Position numbers and translations under genes: made by a program. A model generated the notes under the pieces. The model searched no databases. It saw nothing but the letters and a program-made list of their open reading frames with translations, and was not told the origin of the DNA. Positions 50,655 to 58,962 of a stretch of DNA of 61,026 nt are shown in pieces (the first letter of the stretch is position 1; each line of letters starts with the position of its first letter). Origin of the DNA: Candidatus Chromulinivoraceae bacterium (GTDB lineage: Bacteria; Patescibacteriota; Saccharimonadia; Saccharimonadales; Saccharimonadaceae); the NCBI GenBank assembly GCA_035478595.1, contig DATIJL010000003.1:1-61026 (forward strand), given 5' to 3'.

Positions 50655-50684
50655 TTGAGGTGGGGGATTCGAACCCTGAATAAT
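50655..50684 (-). other. tRNA T-arm-like remnant
   Basis: The minus strand holds CAGGGTTCGAATCCCCCACC followed by TCA, a B box with partial T stem and an acceptor-like strand but no CCA and no 5-prime half. Confidence 0.3.
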
Positions 50685-50787
50685 TTATAACCGTTCCTTG
50701 ACGGGATACTCTCGAAATTTAGCCTTCGGGAAAGCGGATCACTTCTGCGAAGTATAAAGTGATTCAGGCTGGCAATCGAAAATAACG

Positions 50788-53025
50788 TTAGATGTACTGA
50801 GCGATAAGGGCTGTCTTGCTTTTCTGTAGCTCCGTCGGCGTACCTTCAAACATAATTTTGCCACCCTTGTCACCACCATCAGGGCCAAGATCGATAATCC
50901 AATCTGCCTGGCGAATCACCTCAACATTATGCTCAATTGTGATGACCGTATTTCCTTCACCAACCAGCCGATCGATGAGTTTATGGAGGCGAGCAATATC
51001 AGAAATATGCAACCCAGTCGTAGGTTCATCAAGCACATACACGCTACCTTTTTTATGCAGTTCGCTGGCAAGTTTTATGCGCTGACATTCACCACCTGAG
51101 AGGGTACTGAGCGGCTGACCAAGCGTTAGGTATTCTAGGCCAACATCGTTAAGCGCTTGCAATTTAGCTGCAACTTCAGGCAAGTCAAAGAATTCATTCG
51201 CGTCACTCATTGTTAAATCAAGTACATCGGTAATCGACTTGCCATTATATTTGTAGGCAAGTACTTCATCCTTAAACCGTTTACCGCCACATACATCACA
51301 CGGTGTCTTAGCATCATCCAGGAAGCCTAGGTTTTGAGTCAAAAATCCAGCACCTTTACAGTTATCGCAGGCACCTTTGGAGTTAAAGCTAAAGAGTCCA
51401 GCATCTACTTTGTTAGTATCGGCAAAAGCTTTGCGAATCACGTCCATGATTCCTATATAAGTGGCCGGGTTAGAGCGGTTAGAAGTACCAACCGGCGTTT
51501 GGTTAACGACAATTGCAAGCGGATGTTGCTTTAAAAATTCATCATGAATCAGTGAGCTCTTACCTGATCCCGATACACCAGTAACCACCGTAAAGACACC
51601 TGTCGGAATATCAACCGTAACATTCTGCAGATTATGTGCGGTCGCGTTCTTCACCGTCAGTTTACCATTAGATTTGCGAAACTCCGGTTTAATAGGTACT
51701 TGGTCTTTGAGGTGTTCGCCTGTAAGCGTTTTCGCTTTTAACAACTCTGCATAAGTACCCTCAAAAACCACCTCGCCGCCCTTTGTGCCGGCAAGGGGAC
51801 CAACATCCACAATATGATCAGCGGCTTTGATAACATCTGGATCATGTTCTACGACGATAACTGTATTACCTTGATCGCGTAGTTTGCATAACAACTCATT
51901 TAAGCGGTGAACATCTCGCGGATGCAGACCGATGCTTGGCTCGTCAAAGATATACATTACATCAACTAGGCTACCGTTAAGATGTTTTACCAACTTAACA
52001 CGCTGCGATTCACCACCAGAGAGCGTGTCAGTTGTCCGATCTAGACTAAGATATCCGAGTCCAATCTCTACTAAGTTAGATAACCGTTCTTCAACTGTCT
52101 TTACGAGCGCATGATTCTCTTGACGATCAAGTTTTTGAACAACGCCAAGCAGTTTATCAACCTGTATCGCGCTGAAATCAGCAATATTATAACCCTCGAT
52201 CTTGCAAGCTAGCGCCTTTTGGTTCAATCGAGCACCATGACACAGCTCACATATACCCATAGTAATAAATGGACTGACGTTTTTCTGCGTGCGCTCTGAC
52301 ATCGTTCTAAAATCGAACTGCGTGATGTATTTGCGTACGAACTTATCGACTACACCCTCAAAATTGAGCTTCATACCGGCGCCCAGATCAACTTTAACTA
52401 ACCCCGAGTGATAAAGTGCATCAAGTTCTTTTTGACTAAAATCTTTAAGTTTCTTATCCGGGTCAAATAGACCTGAATGCTGAACAATCCTTAGCTGCCA
52501 ACTATTGGTACTAGTATAGTCGGGGAGGCGTAGGGCCCCTTCGTTAATTGATTTATCCATATCAAATGCCGCATCCATATCGATACCCAGTTTTTGGCCT
52601 ACCCCGTTACAGTTAGGACACATGCCGGCGGGATCATTAAAAGAGAAGGCGTTTGCATACCCTACATATGGCTTACCGAACCGAGAAAACATCAGTCGCA
52701 AGGCCGTCGCAATATCGGTTACCGTACCGACGGTCGAGTGTGAACCACCACCGAGCGGCTTTTGATCCACAATCACAGCCATGCTCAAGTTTTTAATCTC
52801 ATCAGCCTCAGGCTGGCTGATACGAGGTAAGAAGTTACGAACAAACATACTAAAGTTCTCGTTTAGCAACCGCTGCGATTCGGCGGCGATAGTATCAAAC
52901 ACAATGCTTGATTTTCCCGAGCCCGATACGCCTGTAAAAATAGTTATCTTGCGTTTTGGAATCTTAAGACTGACGTCCTTTAGGTTGTTCTCGCGGGCAC
53001 CGCGAATTTCAATATATTCTTGCAT
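50788..53025 (-). CDS. Short UvrA-like ABC ATPase (drug-resistance type)
   Basis: 745 residues, much shorter than the 900-plus of true UvrA. Two ABC units: GVSGSGKSS twice (near 32-40 and 485), signatures LSGGESQRVKL and LSGGECQRIKL, and Walker B FDEPSIGLH and LDEPTTGLH. Zinc modules CPNCNGVG and CDNCKGAG with CDVCGGKRF are present. The UvrB-binding insertion seems to be missing. Such paralogues are linked to self-resistance against DNA-binding drugs or act as stand-alone repair ATPases. It is alone between terminators. Confidence 0.85.
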   Translation of the reverse strand: MQEYIEIRGARENNLKDVSLKIPKRKITIFTGVSGSGKSSIVFDTIAAESQRLLNENFSMFVRNFLPRISQPEADEIKNLSMAVIVDQKPLGGGSHSTVGTVTDIATALRLMFSRFGKPYVGYANAFSFNDPAGMCPNCNGVGQKLGIDMDAAFDMDKSINEGALRLPDYTSTNSWQLRIVQHSGLFDPDKKLKDFSQKELDALYHSGLVKVDLGAGMKLNFEGVVDKFVRKYITQFDFRTMSERTQKNVSPFITMGICELCHGARLNQKALACKIEGYNIADFSAIQVDKLLGVVQKLDRQENHALVKTVEERLSNLVEIGLGYLSLDRTTDTLSGGESQRVKLVKHLNGSLVDVMYIFDEPSIGLHPRDVHRLNELLCKLRDQGNTVIVVEHDPDVIKAADHIVDVGPLAGTKGGEVVFEGTYAELLKAKTLTGEHLKDQVPIKPEFRKSNGKLTVKNATAHNLQNVTVDIPTGVFTVVTGVSGSGKSSLIHDEFLKQHPLAIVVNQTPVGTSNRSNPATYIGIMDVIRKAFADTNKVDAGLFSFNSKGACDNCKGAGFLTQNLGFLDDAKTPCDVCGGKRFKDEVLAYKYNGKSITDVLDLTMSDANEFFDLPEVAAKLQALNDVGLEYLTLGQPLSTLSGGECQRIKLASELHKKGSVYVLDEPTTGLHISDIARLHKLIDRLVGEGNTVITIEHNVEVIRQADWIIDLGPDGGDKGGKIMFEGTPTELQKSKTALIAQYI

Positions 53026-53082
53026 GCATGCTCCTTGTACCTCTTATAGTACTATGATTTGATTCACAGTGTTACCGGAATA

Positions 53083-53112
53083 AAAAAGAGGCCCACAGTG
53101 GAGCCTCTTTTT
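53083..53112. terminator. Bidirectional terminator
   Basis: AAAAAGAGGC (53083-53092) pairs with GCCTCTTTTT (53103-53112), with inner CCAC/GTGG pairing. It follows the VOC gene on the minus strand. Confidence 0.85.
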
Positions 53113-53122
53113 GTATGTTTTT

Positions 53123-53527
53123 CTAGAAAGGCGCTCGTGCATCATGCTTCTGCGCAAAGAAGATGACATTTTCATCTGGGTCTTTTACGTTCAACCACTT
53201 TACGGCAGATCCAGGCCCGAATAGATCATCCTGAACTTCATCAATCTCAAGATCTTTATCGCTTAGTTCTTTGTGCGTGGCGTCAACATCTGACGTCTCA
53301 AAATACACCGATACTTTACTAAGCTGAGCGTTCTCAGCGGCAGCGCTCGATCGTGAAAGCGTCAGACTAGCTCCACCTTCGGGGAGGGCAAGGGTAGTCC
53401 ACCAGTTGTCATCGTCCATGCGGTATTCTGTCGAAATGGCAAAGCCAAGTTTATCAACGTAAAACTCTTTAGATTTAGTCATGTCACCAACATTTATCGT
53501 GACCATCATAAGTTTGTTTGCAGTTTG
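53123..53527 (-). CDS. VOC-family (glyoxalase/bleomycin-resistance fold) protein
   Basis: The start at MQTANKLMMVTINVGDMTKS (53527) follows AAAGGA. 134 residues with the paired beta-alpha-beta-beta-beta modules: KEFYVDKLGFAISTEYRMDD, then VSVYFETSDVDATHKELSDK and KWLNVKDPDENVIFFAQ. The family covers glyoxalase I, dioxygenases and antibiotic-sequestering proteins; metal ligands cannot be assigned with confidence. It is divergent from the MarR gene at 53611 with about 80 bases between them. Confidence 0.85.
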   Translation of the reverse strand, partial: QTANKLMMVTINVGDMTKSKEFYVDKLGFAISTEYRMDDDNWWTTLALPEGGASLTLSRSSAAAENAQLSKVSVYFETSDVDATHKELSDKDLEIDEVQDDLFGPGSAVKWLNVKDPDENVIFFAQKHDARAPF

Positions 53528-53610
53528 CATAGAGATCCTTTCTATTGCATTTTTATTCATTTTGCTATATAATCAACTTACTTGATATTAGAGTTATTGT
53601 CAACAACATT

Positions 53611-54075
53611 ATGAATACAAAGCAAGAATTAGAGAAGAAAGTGTTTTTCGCCGCTCGTGATCAAGGGGTTAGTTCGGTTTTATTTCGTAATGCCATTGCG
53701 CGGAAACTGAACCTAAACGCGACCGACTCTGAATGTCTGAGTTTTTTGACTATAAAAGGGACTTCAACTCCAACAGAACTTGCCAGATTCACTGGTCTCA
53801 CCACCGGTTCAACCACCGCGATGCTGGATCGACTCGAAAAGGTTCATTTTATTGTGCGAAAACCTAACCCTAATGACAGGCGCGGGGTACTCATAGAGAT
53901 TGACCCTCATTATACTCAGTTAGCTATGCCACTTGTGATGGGTGTTCAAAAATCACATAAAGAACTCCTCGCTAGCTATTCAAACGAAGAACTCGCCACG
54001 ATAGCAGATTTTTTAACACATTTTACAAAGAATGTTACCGAGCATATAGATAAAATTGACAAAAATCTCAGTTAG
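53611..54075 (+). CDS. MarR-family transcriptional regulator
   Basis: The start at MNTKQELEKKVFFAARD (53611); a longer frame begins at 53545 inside the VOC promoter. 154 residues with the MarR winged helix: TPTELARFTGLTTGSTTAML, DRLEKVHFIVRKPNPNDRRG. It probably controls the divergent VOC gene and itself. A second MarR protein with a similar reading helix (TSGATTAAIDRLVELGY) is at 57429-57851. Confidence 0.88.
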   Translation: MNTKQELEKKVFFAARDQGVSSVLFRNAIARKLNLNATDSECLSFLTIKGTSTPTELARFTGLTTGSTTAMLDRLEKVHFIVRKPNPNDRRGVLIEIDPHYTQLAMPLVMGVQKSHKELLASYSNEELATIADFLTHFTKNVTEHIDKIDKNLS

Positions 54076-54113
54076 ATAGGCTACGATCAGGCGTTCATAC
54101 CTTTAGTACAATA

Positions 54114-54142
54114 TTGACTAAATAGCCAAATACTACTAAAGT
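54114..54142 (+). promoter_or_regulatory. Promoter of cassette J
   Basis: TTGACT (54114-54119), 17 bases, TAAAGT (54137-54142); predicted leader about 35 bases. Confidence 0.75.
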
Positions 54143-54183
54143 ATGCAACACGTCTCCAGGATACTACACGGAAGGATATTCCG

Positions 54184-55701
54184 ATGACCTCTAGTCAGGT
54201 TCAGTCCACGACGTTGCACCTCAACCAACCCGTCGTTCGGTCGCTCCTCCGACCCGTCAGATCTACCCTCGGGTGGATCACCGGCACGCGAAGGTGGCGA
54301 TGGATAGCCGTGGTGCTCGCCCTATTTCTGGGCATCAGCACCACTTCAATCATGCTCTCCGCTGTCGTTACACCCAGTCAGAGCATCAATACGCTTGGCC
54401 AGCATTTTACGGTCAATGCTGTCACGCCCGACTGGTCACTGAGTGGCCACGGTGAAATAACGGTTGATACTGGTACGCCGCAGACGTTCTATCTGCTACC
54501 AACCCAGTACTATGGGCCAGTGCGCGCCCATCTAACCGTGAATGCACCGTTCCAGGGGAGTGATCTCCTGAATAGGGCGGCGGTCGAGCACAAATTGCCG
54601 CCGGATGTCAGTGCCCAGTTCGTCGCCGGCTTTCGGACTTGGCTGATCAACTTCGCGTTCATCGCGTTGGCGATCAGCCTGTTCCTCAGCATCGGCGTCT
54701 CCTTCGTGTTTCTCAACTTCAAGAGCGACAGAAGGCGACAGGCAGGACTACTCGTACTCCGTACGCTCGTTGCGACAATACTGAGTTTGGCAATCGCTGC
54801 CACGCTCTTTGTCGTTGGGTCGAGCTCGATCAGCCAGGCAACATCGCTGGATGATTTGGTCGGACACAGTACGCTGCACCTGTCGCCCGTGCCCATGGGT
54901 CCCAAGCTCAAGGGCTACGACGCCGTATCCATCGGTGATTCGCGTGCGGCAACACAGGGAGGAAAGGACCTCAAAAACCCCACAAAAGATGATTCGGACT
55001 GTCGGCGAAGCAGCGATTCGCTTGCTGCGCAGATAGGACGTGTCGAGGGGTGGCGAGTGCTCAACCTCGCGTGCTCCAGCGCAACCATCGACGAAGGGTT
55101 GATGGGACCGCAATCACGCAGCGGCCGCTCATTGATCCCCCAGATCAGTGCGGTCAAGCAGATGACCGGCATCAAAGCCGTATTCGTCACCATCGGTCCC
55201 AACGACCTCTGGTGGTCGCGCGCGATCGGCCTGTGCTACTTGGCCGACGTGTGCAACGACAACCTCACGACACCCGACTACCAGGCACTCCTCGAGAAGT
55301 TCAAGTGGAGTTACCACGATCTCCTCGTCGAGCTTCAGGGCCTCACCAACGGCCCCGACGGTAGCCATCCGATGATCGTGATCAACGGTTCGTACGACGT
55401 CATCAAGCAGGGAGCAACCTGCGCGGCGACTAAGGGGCTCACGCCCGAGAAGATCGACATGCTCAACCAGCGCAATGCCGATCTGAACAAGGTGTTGCAA
55501 GAGGGCGCCGGCCTGTTCGGGTTCAGGTTCGTCAAGCCAGAGCTCAAGACGCTCTGCGATGACCTGTCAGACAGTCCCGGTGCTGATATCCGCCCACCAA
55601 CCGACAAGGATGCCTTTCACCCAACAGGTGACGGCGTCATGGTCATGGCAGTTGCCGATGCCTTGACGCTCGCAGGAGCATCAAGCGGCACCGTTCGGTA
55701 G
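54184..55701 (+). CDS. Cassette J: membrane-anchored SGNH/GDSL hydrolase, 505 aa
   Basis: ATG 54184 follows AAGGA. Three membrane helices (about 39-62, 152-178 and 188-212) with a beta-type extracytoplasmic loop between the first two, then an outer SGNH hydrolase domain: block I SIGDS with Ser253, block III GPND (338-341) and block V DAFHP with the catalytic Asp and His. The usual second block (Gly in LNLACSSAT) is present in part. Such enzymes remove acyl groups from lipids or glycans. GC-rich throughout, with its own promoter and terminator. Substrate unknown; action at the envelope or on host surface esters is plausible. Confidence 0.88.
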   Translation: MTSSQVQSTTLHLNQPVVRSLLRPVRSTLGWITGTRRWRWIAVVLALFLGISTTSIMLSAVVTPSQSINTLGQHFTVNAVTPDWSLSGHGEITVDTGTPQTFYLLPTQYYGPVRAHLTVNAPFQGSDLLNRAAVEHKLPPDVSAQFVAGFRTWLINFAFIALAISLFLSIGVSFVFLNFKSDRRRQAGLLVLRTLVATILSLAIAATLFVVGSSSISQATSLDDLVGHSTLHLSPVPMGPKLKGYDAVSIGDSRAATQGGKDLKNPTKDDSDCRRSSDSLAAQIGRVEGWRVLNLACSSATIDEGLMGPQSRSGRSLIPQISAVKQMTGIKAVFVTIGPNDLWWSRAIGLCYLADVCNDNLTTPDYQALLEKFKWSYHDLLVELQGLTNGPDGSHPMIVINGSYDVIKQGATCAATKGLTPEKIDMLNQRNADLNKVLQEGAGLFGFRFVKPELKTLCDDLSDSPGADIRPPTDKDAFHPTGDGVMVMAVADALTLAGASSGTVR

Positions 55702-55721
55702 ATCCCATGGAGGCGAAAACA

Positions 55722-55755
55722 CCCCCGAAACCTTCGTGGTTTCGGGGGCCGCTTC
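55722..55755 (+). terminator. Terminator of cassette J
   Basis: CCCCCGAAACC (55722-55732) pairs with GGTTTCGGGGG (55738-55748), loop TTCGT. Confidence 0.85.
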
Positions 55756-55782
55756 ATATATAGCGAGAGTGTTATGTAAAAA

Positions 55783-56103
55783 TTACAAGCCAAACGCCTC
55801 GTACACTTCGACGGTGCCAGTGCCCGCTTGCACGTTTGGCGCCTTCTGAGCGACGGCTAATGCTTCATCAAAGTTTTCAGCCTCGATAATAGCATAACCT
55901 GTTAACAGGTTATCAGCGGCTTTAACACCGTCTTTAGTGGCACTTTTACCACCGAACTTAAAAGCATCACCACTCTTATGAGCTGATCCCAGTAGTCCAA
56001 GCCATTCTCCCCAAGCCTGCATTACTTTTTTAACCTCAGCCTCTGGAGCTGCACTCCAGTCATTCGCTTCGTTCATCTTATATACAAGAATGTACTTTGT
56101 CAT
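55783..56103 (-). CDS. YCII-related protein, paralogue of 22519-22842
   Basis: 106 residues from MTKYILVYKMNEANDWSAAP (56103) after a GAAAGGAAT ribosome site. It is clearly homologous along its length to the protein at 22519-22842 (shared FKFGGKS, GVKxADNLLxGxxIIEA and GTVEVYEAFG). Ferredoxin-like dimeric fold, function unknown. Unlike the other copy it has no adjacent HxlR regulator. Confidence 0.85.
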   Translation of the reverse strand: MTKYILVYKMNEANDWSAAPEAEVKKVMQAWGEWLGLLGSAHKSGDAFKFGGKSATKDGVKAADNLLTGYAIIEAENFDEALAVAQKAPNVQAGTGTVEVYEAFGL

Positions 56104-56250
56104 GTTTTCTATTCCTTTCATTATTAGTACTAGTCGGAGTATACCTACTGACAATGAATCAGCAAATGTAAAAAAATCAACAATATCAATCTCAGCAAAA
56201 CCCGAGAGCATTGCATGCTGCAATCGTGTATTCTTTAGATAAAGCTGTAC

Positions 56251-56279
56251 TTGCTTTTTATACATAAACATGAAATAAT
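56251..56279 (+). promoter_or_regulatory. Promoter of cassette K
   Basis: TTGCTT (56251-56256), 17 bases, AATAAT (56274-56279) with TG as extended -10. Confidence 0.55.
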
Positions 56280-56344
56280 ATTTTAGTCTTACGAATTGGA
56301 TTGGGTGCATGCAACCCGCAGCACCCCCGAGCAAGGAGACACGT

Positions 56345-56596
56345 ATGCATGACATCGATCTGGAGGTCCAGCCCGGCACCTCGATCGAAGAGGCTGTCCA
56401 GCAGGCTTTCGTCCTCGTGGCAAGGATACCCGACGCGAGAGTGGTCCTGGAATACGGGACCATCTGCTCCTCGGGCAAGTTCCTCATCACGAGTGAGTCG
56501 TCGTACAACGAGCACATGGCGGCCTTCGACCGCGCCCAGAACCACACGGGCGAGTTCGAGACGACCTACGACAAGGGCGTCGTCATCGGCCCGTGA
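56345..56596 (+). CDS. Cassette K: GC-rich protein of unknown function, 83 aa
   Basis: The start at MHDIDLEVQPGTSIEEAVQQ (56345) follows AAGGAG by 8 bases. A compact alpha/beta domain: strand, helix (IEEAVQQAFVLVARI), strand VVLEYGTICSS, strand FLITSESSYNEHM, helix. No family recognised; no membrane segment. GC-rich third positions and private signals, like the other cassettes. Confidence 0.78.
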   Translation: MHDIDLEVQPGTSIEEAVQQAFVLVARIPDARVVLEYGTICSSGKFLITSESSYNEHMAAFDRAQNHTGEFETTYDKGVVIGP

Positions 56597-56646
56597 ATTC
56601 GGGTGACGGCGCCAGCATGTAACCGGGATTGACGTCCCTGCTCGTG

Positions 56647-56685
56647 GCCCGTTCCGTCCGTCCCTTTGGGATAGGCGGAACGGGC
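56647..56685 (+). terminator. Hairpin after cassette K
   Basis: GCCCGTTCCG (56647-56656) pairs with CGGAACGGGC (56676-56685). Confidence 0.7.
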
Positions 56686-56756
56686 AACGTTAACCTATTT
56701 AGAATTTTGCTATAAGCCCATCGCGGATCAGTGTCGCAGAGCAACATCCAAACAAG

Positions 56757-56787
56757 AAAAAGCTTCACAGTCCGTGAAGCTTTTTCT
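56757..56787 (+). terminator. Rho-independent terminator
   Basis: AAAAAGCTTCAC (56757-56768) pairs perfectly with GTGAAGCTTTTT (56774-56785), loop of 5; symmetric and may act both ways. Confidence 0.85.
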
Positions 56788-56803
56788 ATCTCATTACAGA
56801 ATA

Positions 56804-56950
56804 TCATAGGGAATGATATGCACTTAATTTGAAGTGTCTCCGTAGTCGTTCTTGGAGCGGTCGGTGCCGACAAACCAGGACATCTGTACGGTAGTCGTCA
56901 ACGTGTCGTACGATCCTCTCGAGTTCAGACTCGCCGTCGACCAAGCTGAC
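56804..56950 (-). pseudogene. Possible GC-rich coding remnant
   Basis: The minus strand reads VDGESELERIVRHVDDYRTD, then VLVCRHRPLQERLRRHFKL and stops at 56804. It is protein-like and GC-rich but has no start of its own before the cassette L promoter. It may be the 3-prime end of a decayed cassette; chance is possible. Confidence 0.3.
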
Positions 56951-56963
56951 GCTCAAGTTGCTG

Positions 56964-56992
56964 TGTGCAATAAGCGTAAAATATGATATAGT
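56964..56992 (+). promoter_or_regulatory. Promoter of cassette L
   Basis: TATAGT (56987-56992) with TG as extended -10 and a weak TGTGCA (56964-56969) at spacing 17. Confidence 0.55.
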
Positions 56993-57038
56993 AGCGTCGT
57001 TCCAAGCGTATCGCTTGGACATACACAGAGGAGTGGAC

Positions 57039-57311
57039 ATGGTGCGTGAGTTGTCCCAGGCGGAATTGTCCAAGTTGGTCAGTCAGCGGATCCAGGAGGA
57101 TCAGGCTGGCCTCGGCGACTTCCGGATGTACGTAGACCTGGCGGTCATGATGCTGACGCAAGCAGAACCACCAGTACTGACAGACACTGAAAACGTCGAC
57201 CCACACGAGGTCTGGCGTCTCGTGGTGCCAGTAGCGTGTACCGTCCTCAGGGAATGCGGTGTTCTCAACGAGGTTAACGCCGAGTTGATACGCACATACC
57301 TACAACTATAA
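57039..57311 (+). CDS. Cassette L: small protein of unknown function, 90 aa
   Basis: ATG 57039 follows GAGGAG. All-helical, acidic: MVRELSQAELSKLVSQRIQE, then DLAVMMLTQAEPPVLTD and VDPHEVWRLVVPVACTVLRE. No family recognised. Less GC-rich than the other cassettes but with the same design: extended -10 promoter, leader of about 40 bases, Shine-Dalgarno site, and a CTACAGCC/GGCTGTAG stem downstream (around 57340-57390). Confidence 0.7.
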   Translation: MVRELSQAELSKLVSQRIQEDQAGLGDFRMYVDLAVMMLTQAEPPVLTDTENVDPHEVWRLVVPVACTVLRECGVLNEVNAELIRTYLQL

Positions 57312-57428
57312 CAGTCTAACCTGTAGCCAGGAACCTCCTCTGTGCTACAGCCCAAGTCGTCAAAATGATTGACGGTTTAGGCTGTAGAGCAGCCATAAAA
57401 CAGTTGCAACGTATCTAACGCAGCTGAA

Positions 57429-57851
57429 CTAAAGCTCCGTCAGTTTCTGTAAAAAACGTCCAACAACATCCAATTCAGCATCCGAGAACTGTTCTAACTT
57501 ATCTTGAAGGCGTGCATCTATTAACGAATACTCACTCCTCATCTTTTTGATACTTTCGGAACGCAGCCGGATTATTGTGCTCCGACGGTCAATGCCACTA
57601 GCAGCGCGTTCTGCATACCCAAGCTCAACAAGCCTATCGATAGCCGCTGTCGTGGCACCGCTCGTAAGGCTAAGGTGTGTTGCGAGTTGGCCTGCCGTTA
57701 ACTCTCCATACTTATCAAGCAGATGAATGCTATGAAAATCCGTCGGGTGCAATTTCATTTTTTCAGCCACTTGTTGCTGAAATAGATAGACATGCGTACT
57801 AAAATCCTGAAGCTTGGTTTGAATGATTGCTACTTTATTAGTTCTTGACAT
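57429..57851 (-). CDS. MarR-family transcriptional regulator, 140 aa
   Basis: The start at MSRTNKVAIIQTKLQDF (57851) follows AAAGGA. The winged helix reads LTAGQLATHLSLTSGATTAA, IDRLVELGYAERAASGIDRR, with dimer helices on both sides. It is divergent from the quinone-oxidoreductase gene at 57928 and a 7-bp palindrome lies between them, so it probably controls that gene. Such pairs often respond to quinones or other electrophiles. Confidence 0.88.
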   Translation of the reverse strand: MSRTNKVAIIQTKLQDFSTHVYLFQQQVAEKMKLHPTDFHSIHLLDKYGELTAGQLATHLSLTSGATTAAIDRLVELGYAERAASGIDRRSTIIRLRSESIKKMRSEYSLIDARLQDKLEQFSDAELDVVGRFLQKLTEL

Positions 57852-57885
57852 GAATATTCCTTTGCGTATAGTTAGATACATAAAG

Positions 57886-57906
57886 ATACTTTATATATAA
57901 AAGTAT
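57886..57906. promoter_or_regulatory. MarR operator candidate
   Basis: ATACTTT (57886-57892) and AAAGTAT (57900-57906) around ATATATA, centred between the divergent MarR and oxidoreductase genes. Confidence 0.65.
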
Positions 57907-57927
57907 TATAACATCGAGGGAGTTTCT

Positions 57928-58875
57928 ATGAAAGCACCACAAATCACTGACTATATACCAGCAAAAAATATCCAGATTAACGAGAATGCTAGTGAGCCAA
58001 CACTAGCACCCGGCTTTGTACTCATAGAAGTTAAGGCCGCCGCATTAAACCCCATTGATTGGAAGATGGTGGAGGGTGAGTTGAGCCGCTTTATGAAACT
58101 TCCTTTTCCTTTCACCCCTGGTAGTGACTTTGCCGGCGTCGTCAAGAAAGTAGGAGCTGGAGTCACACATCTTAAAGAAGGTGACAAGGTCTATGGAATG
58201 GCAGGTTATAACCGAGGTGGGTCAGGTTCATTAGCCGAGATGGCGATTGCAAACGCGGCATTTGTCTGGAAAAAACCCACCAGCCAGAGCTTTGAACAAG
58301 CCGCGGCAGTCCCGATGGCTGGACTTCGAGCCTGGCATGTCCTGGTCGAAATACTACAGGTTAAGGCCGGGCAGCGCGTGCTAATCCACGGTGGTGCAGG
58401 CGGCATTGGCACCCTCGCCTTGCAGATAGCTAAACATCTCGGCGCGTACGTTGCCACCACTGTTAGCGAAAAAGATAAAGAATACGCAAAGAGTCTCGGC
58501 GCAGATATTGTTGTAGACTACCAGAAAGAAGATTTTAGCGAATTGCTCCACGACTACGATGTTGTCTTTGACACTATCGGGGATGAAATCTTTGCGAAGT
58601 CATTCACGGTATTAAAACCTGGCGGCAGGACCACTACGATGCTGTGGGACCGCCATCCAGAACTCGCACAGAAATATCAAATCGAGTTTATCGAGCAAGC
58701 TGAGAGCGCAACATCTCAATCATTCACAGAGCTGGGAAAGTTACTAGATAATGGGCTTGTGAAGGTACAGATAGCTAAAACATTTTCACTCGACGAAATT
58801 GGGAATGCTTTTGACTACCAGAAAAACGGACATCCACGCGGTAAAGTAGTGACTCAAATTGGAGAACGTTCATAA
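57928..58875 (+). CDS. NADP-dependent quinone oxidoreductase-like (MDR superfamily)
   Basis: 315 residues; ATG 57928 follows GAGGGAG. It has the zinc-less medium-chain reductase layout: GroES-like N-terminal half (AAALNPIDWKMVEGELS, FPFTPGSDFAGVVKKVG, GDKVYGM), then the Rossmann motif HGGAGGIGTLALQIAKHLGA and GADIVVDYQKEDF. It reduces quinones or alpha,beta-unsaturated carbonyls with NADPH. Controlled in all likelihood by the divergent MarR protein. Confidence 0.92.
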   Translation: MKAPQITDYIPAKNIQINENASEPTLAPGFVLIEVKAAALNPIDWKMVEGELSRFMKLPFPFTPGSDFAGVVKKVGAGVTHLKEGDKVYGMAGYNRGGSGSLAEMAIANAAFVWKKPTSQSFEQAAAVPMAGLRAWHVLVEILQVKAGQRVLIHGGAGGIGTLALQIAKHLGAYVATTVSEKDKEYAKSLGADIVVDYQKEDFSELLHDYDVVFDTIGDEIFAKSFTVLKPGGRTTTMLWDRHPELAQKYQIEFIEQAESATSQSFTELGKLLDNGLVKVQIAKTFSLDEIGNAFDYQKNGHPRGKVVTQIGERS

Positions 58876-58962
58876 GCGGGGGAAACGCAACCAGAGCCAA
58901 GGACTACACTAACGCTAAACATTCGGATTACTGCTTCTCGAAAATATCGTATTATAAAAAGC

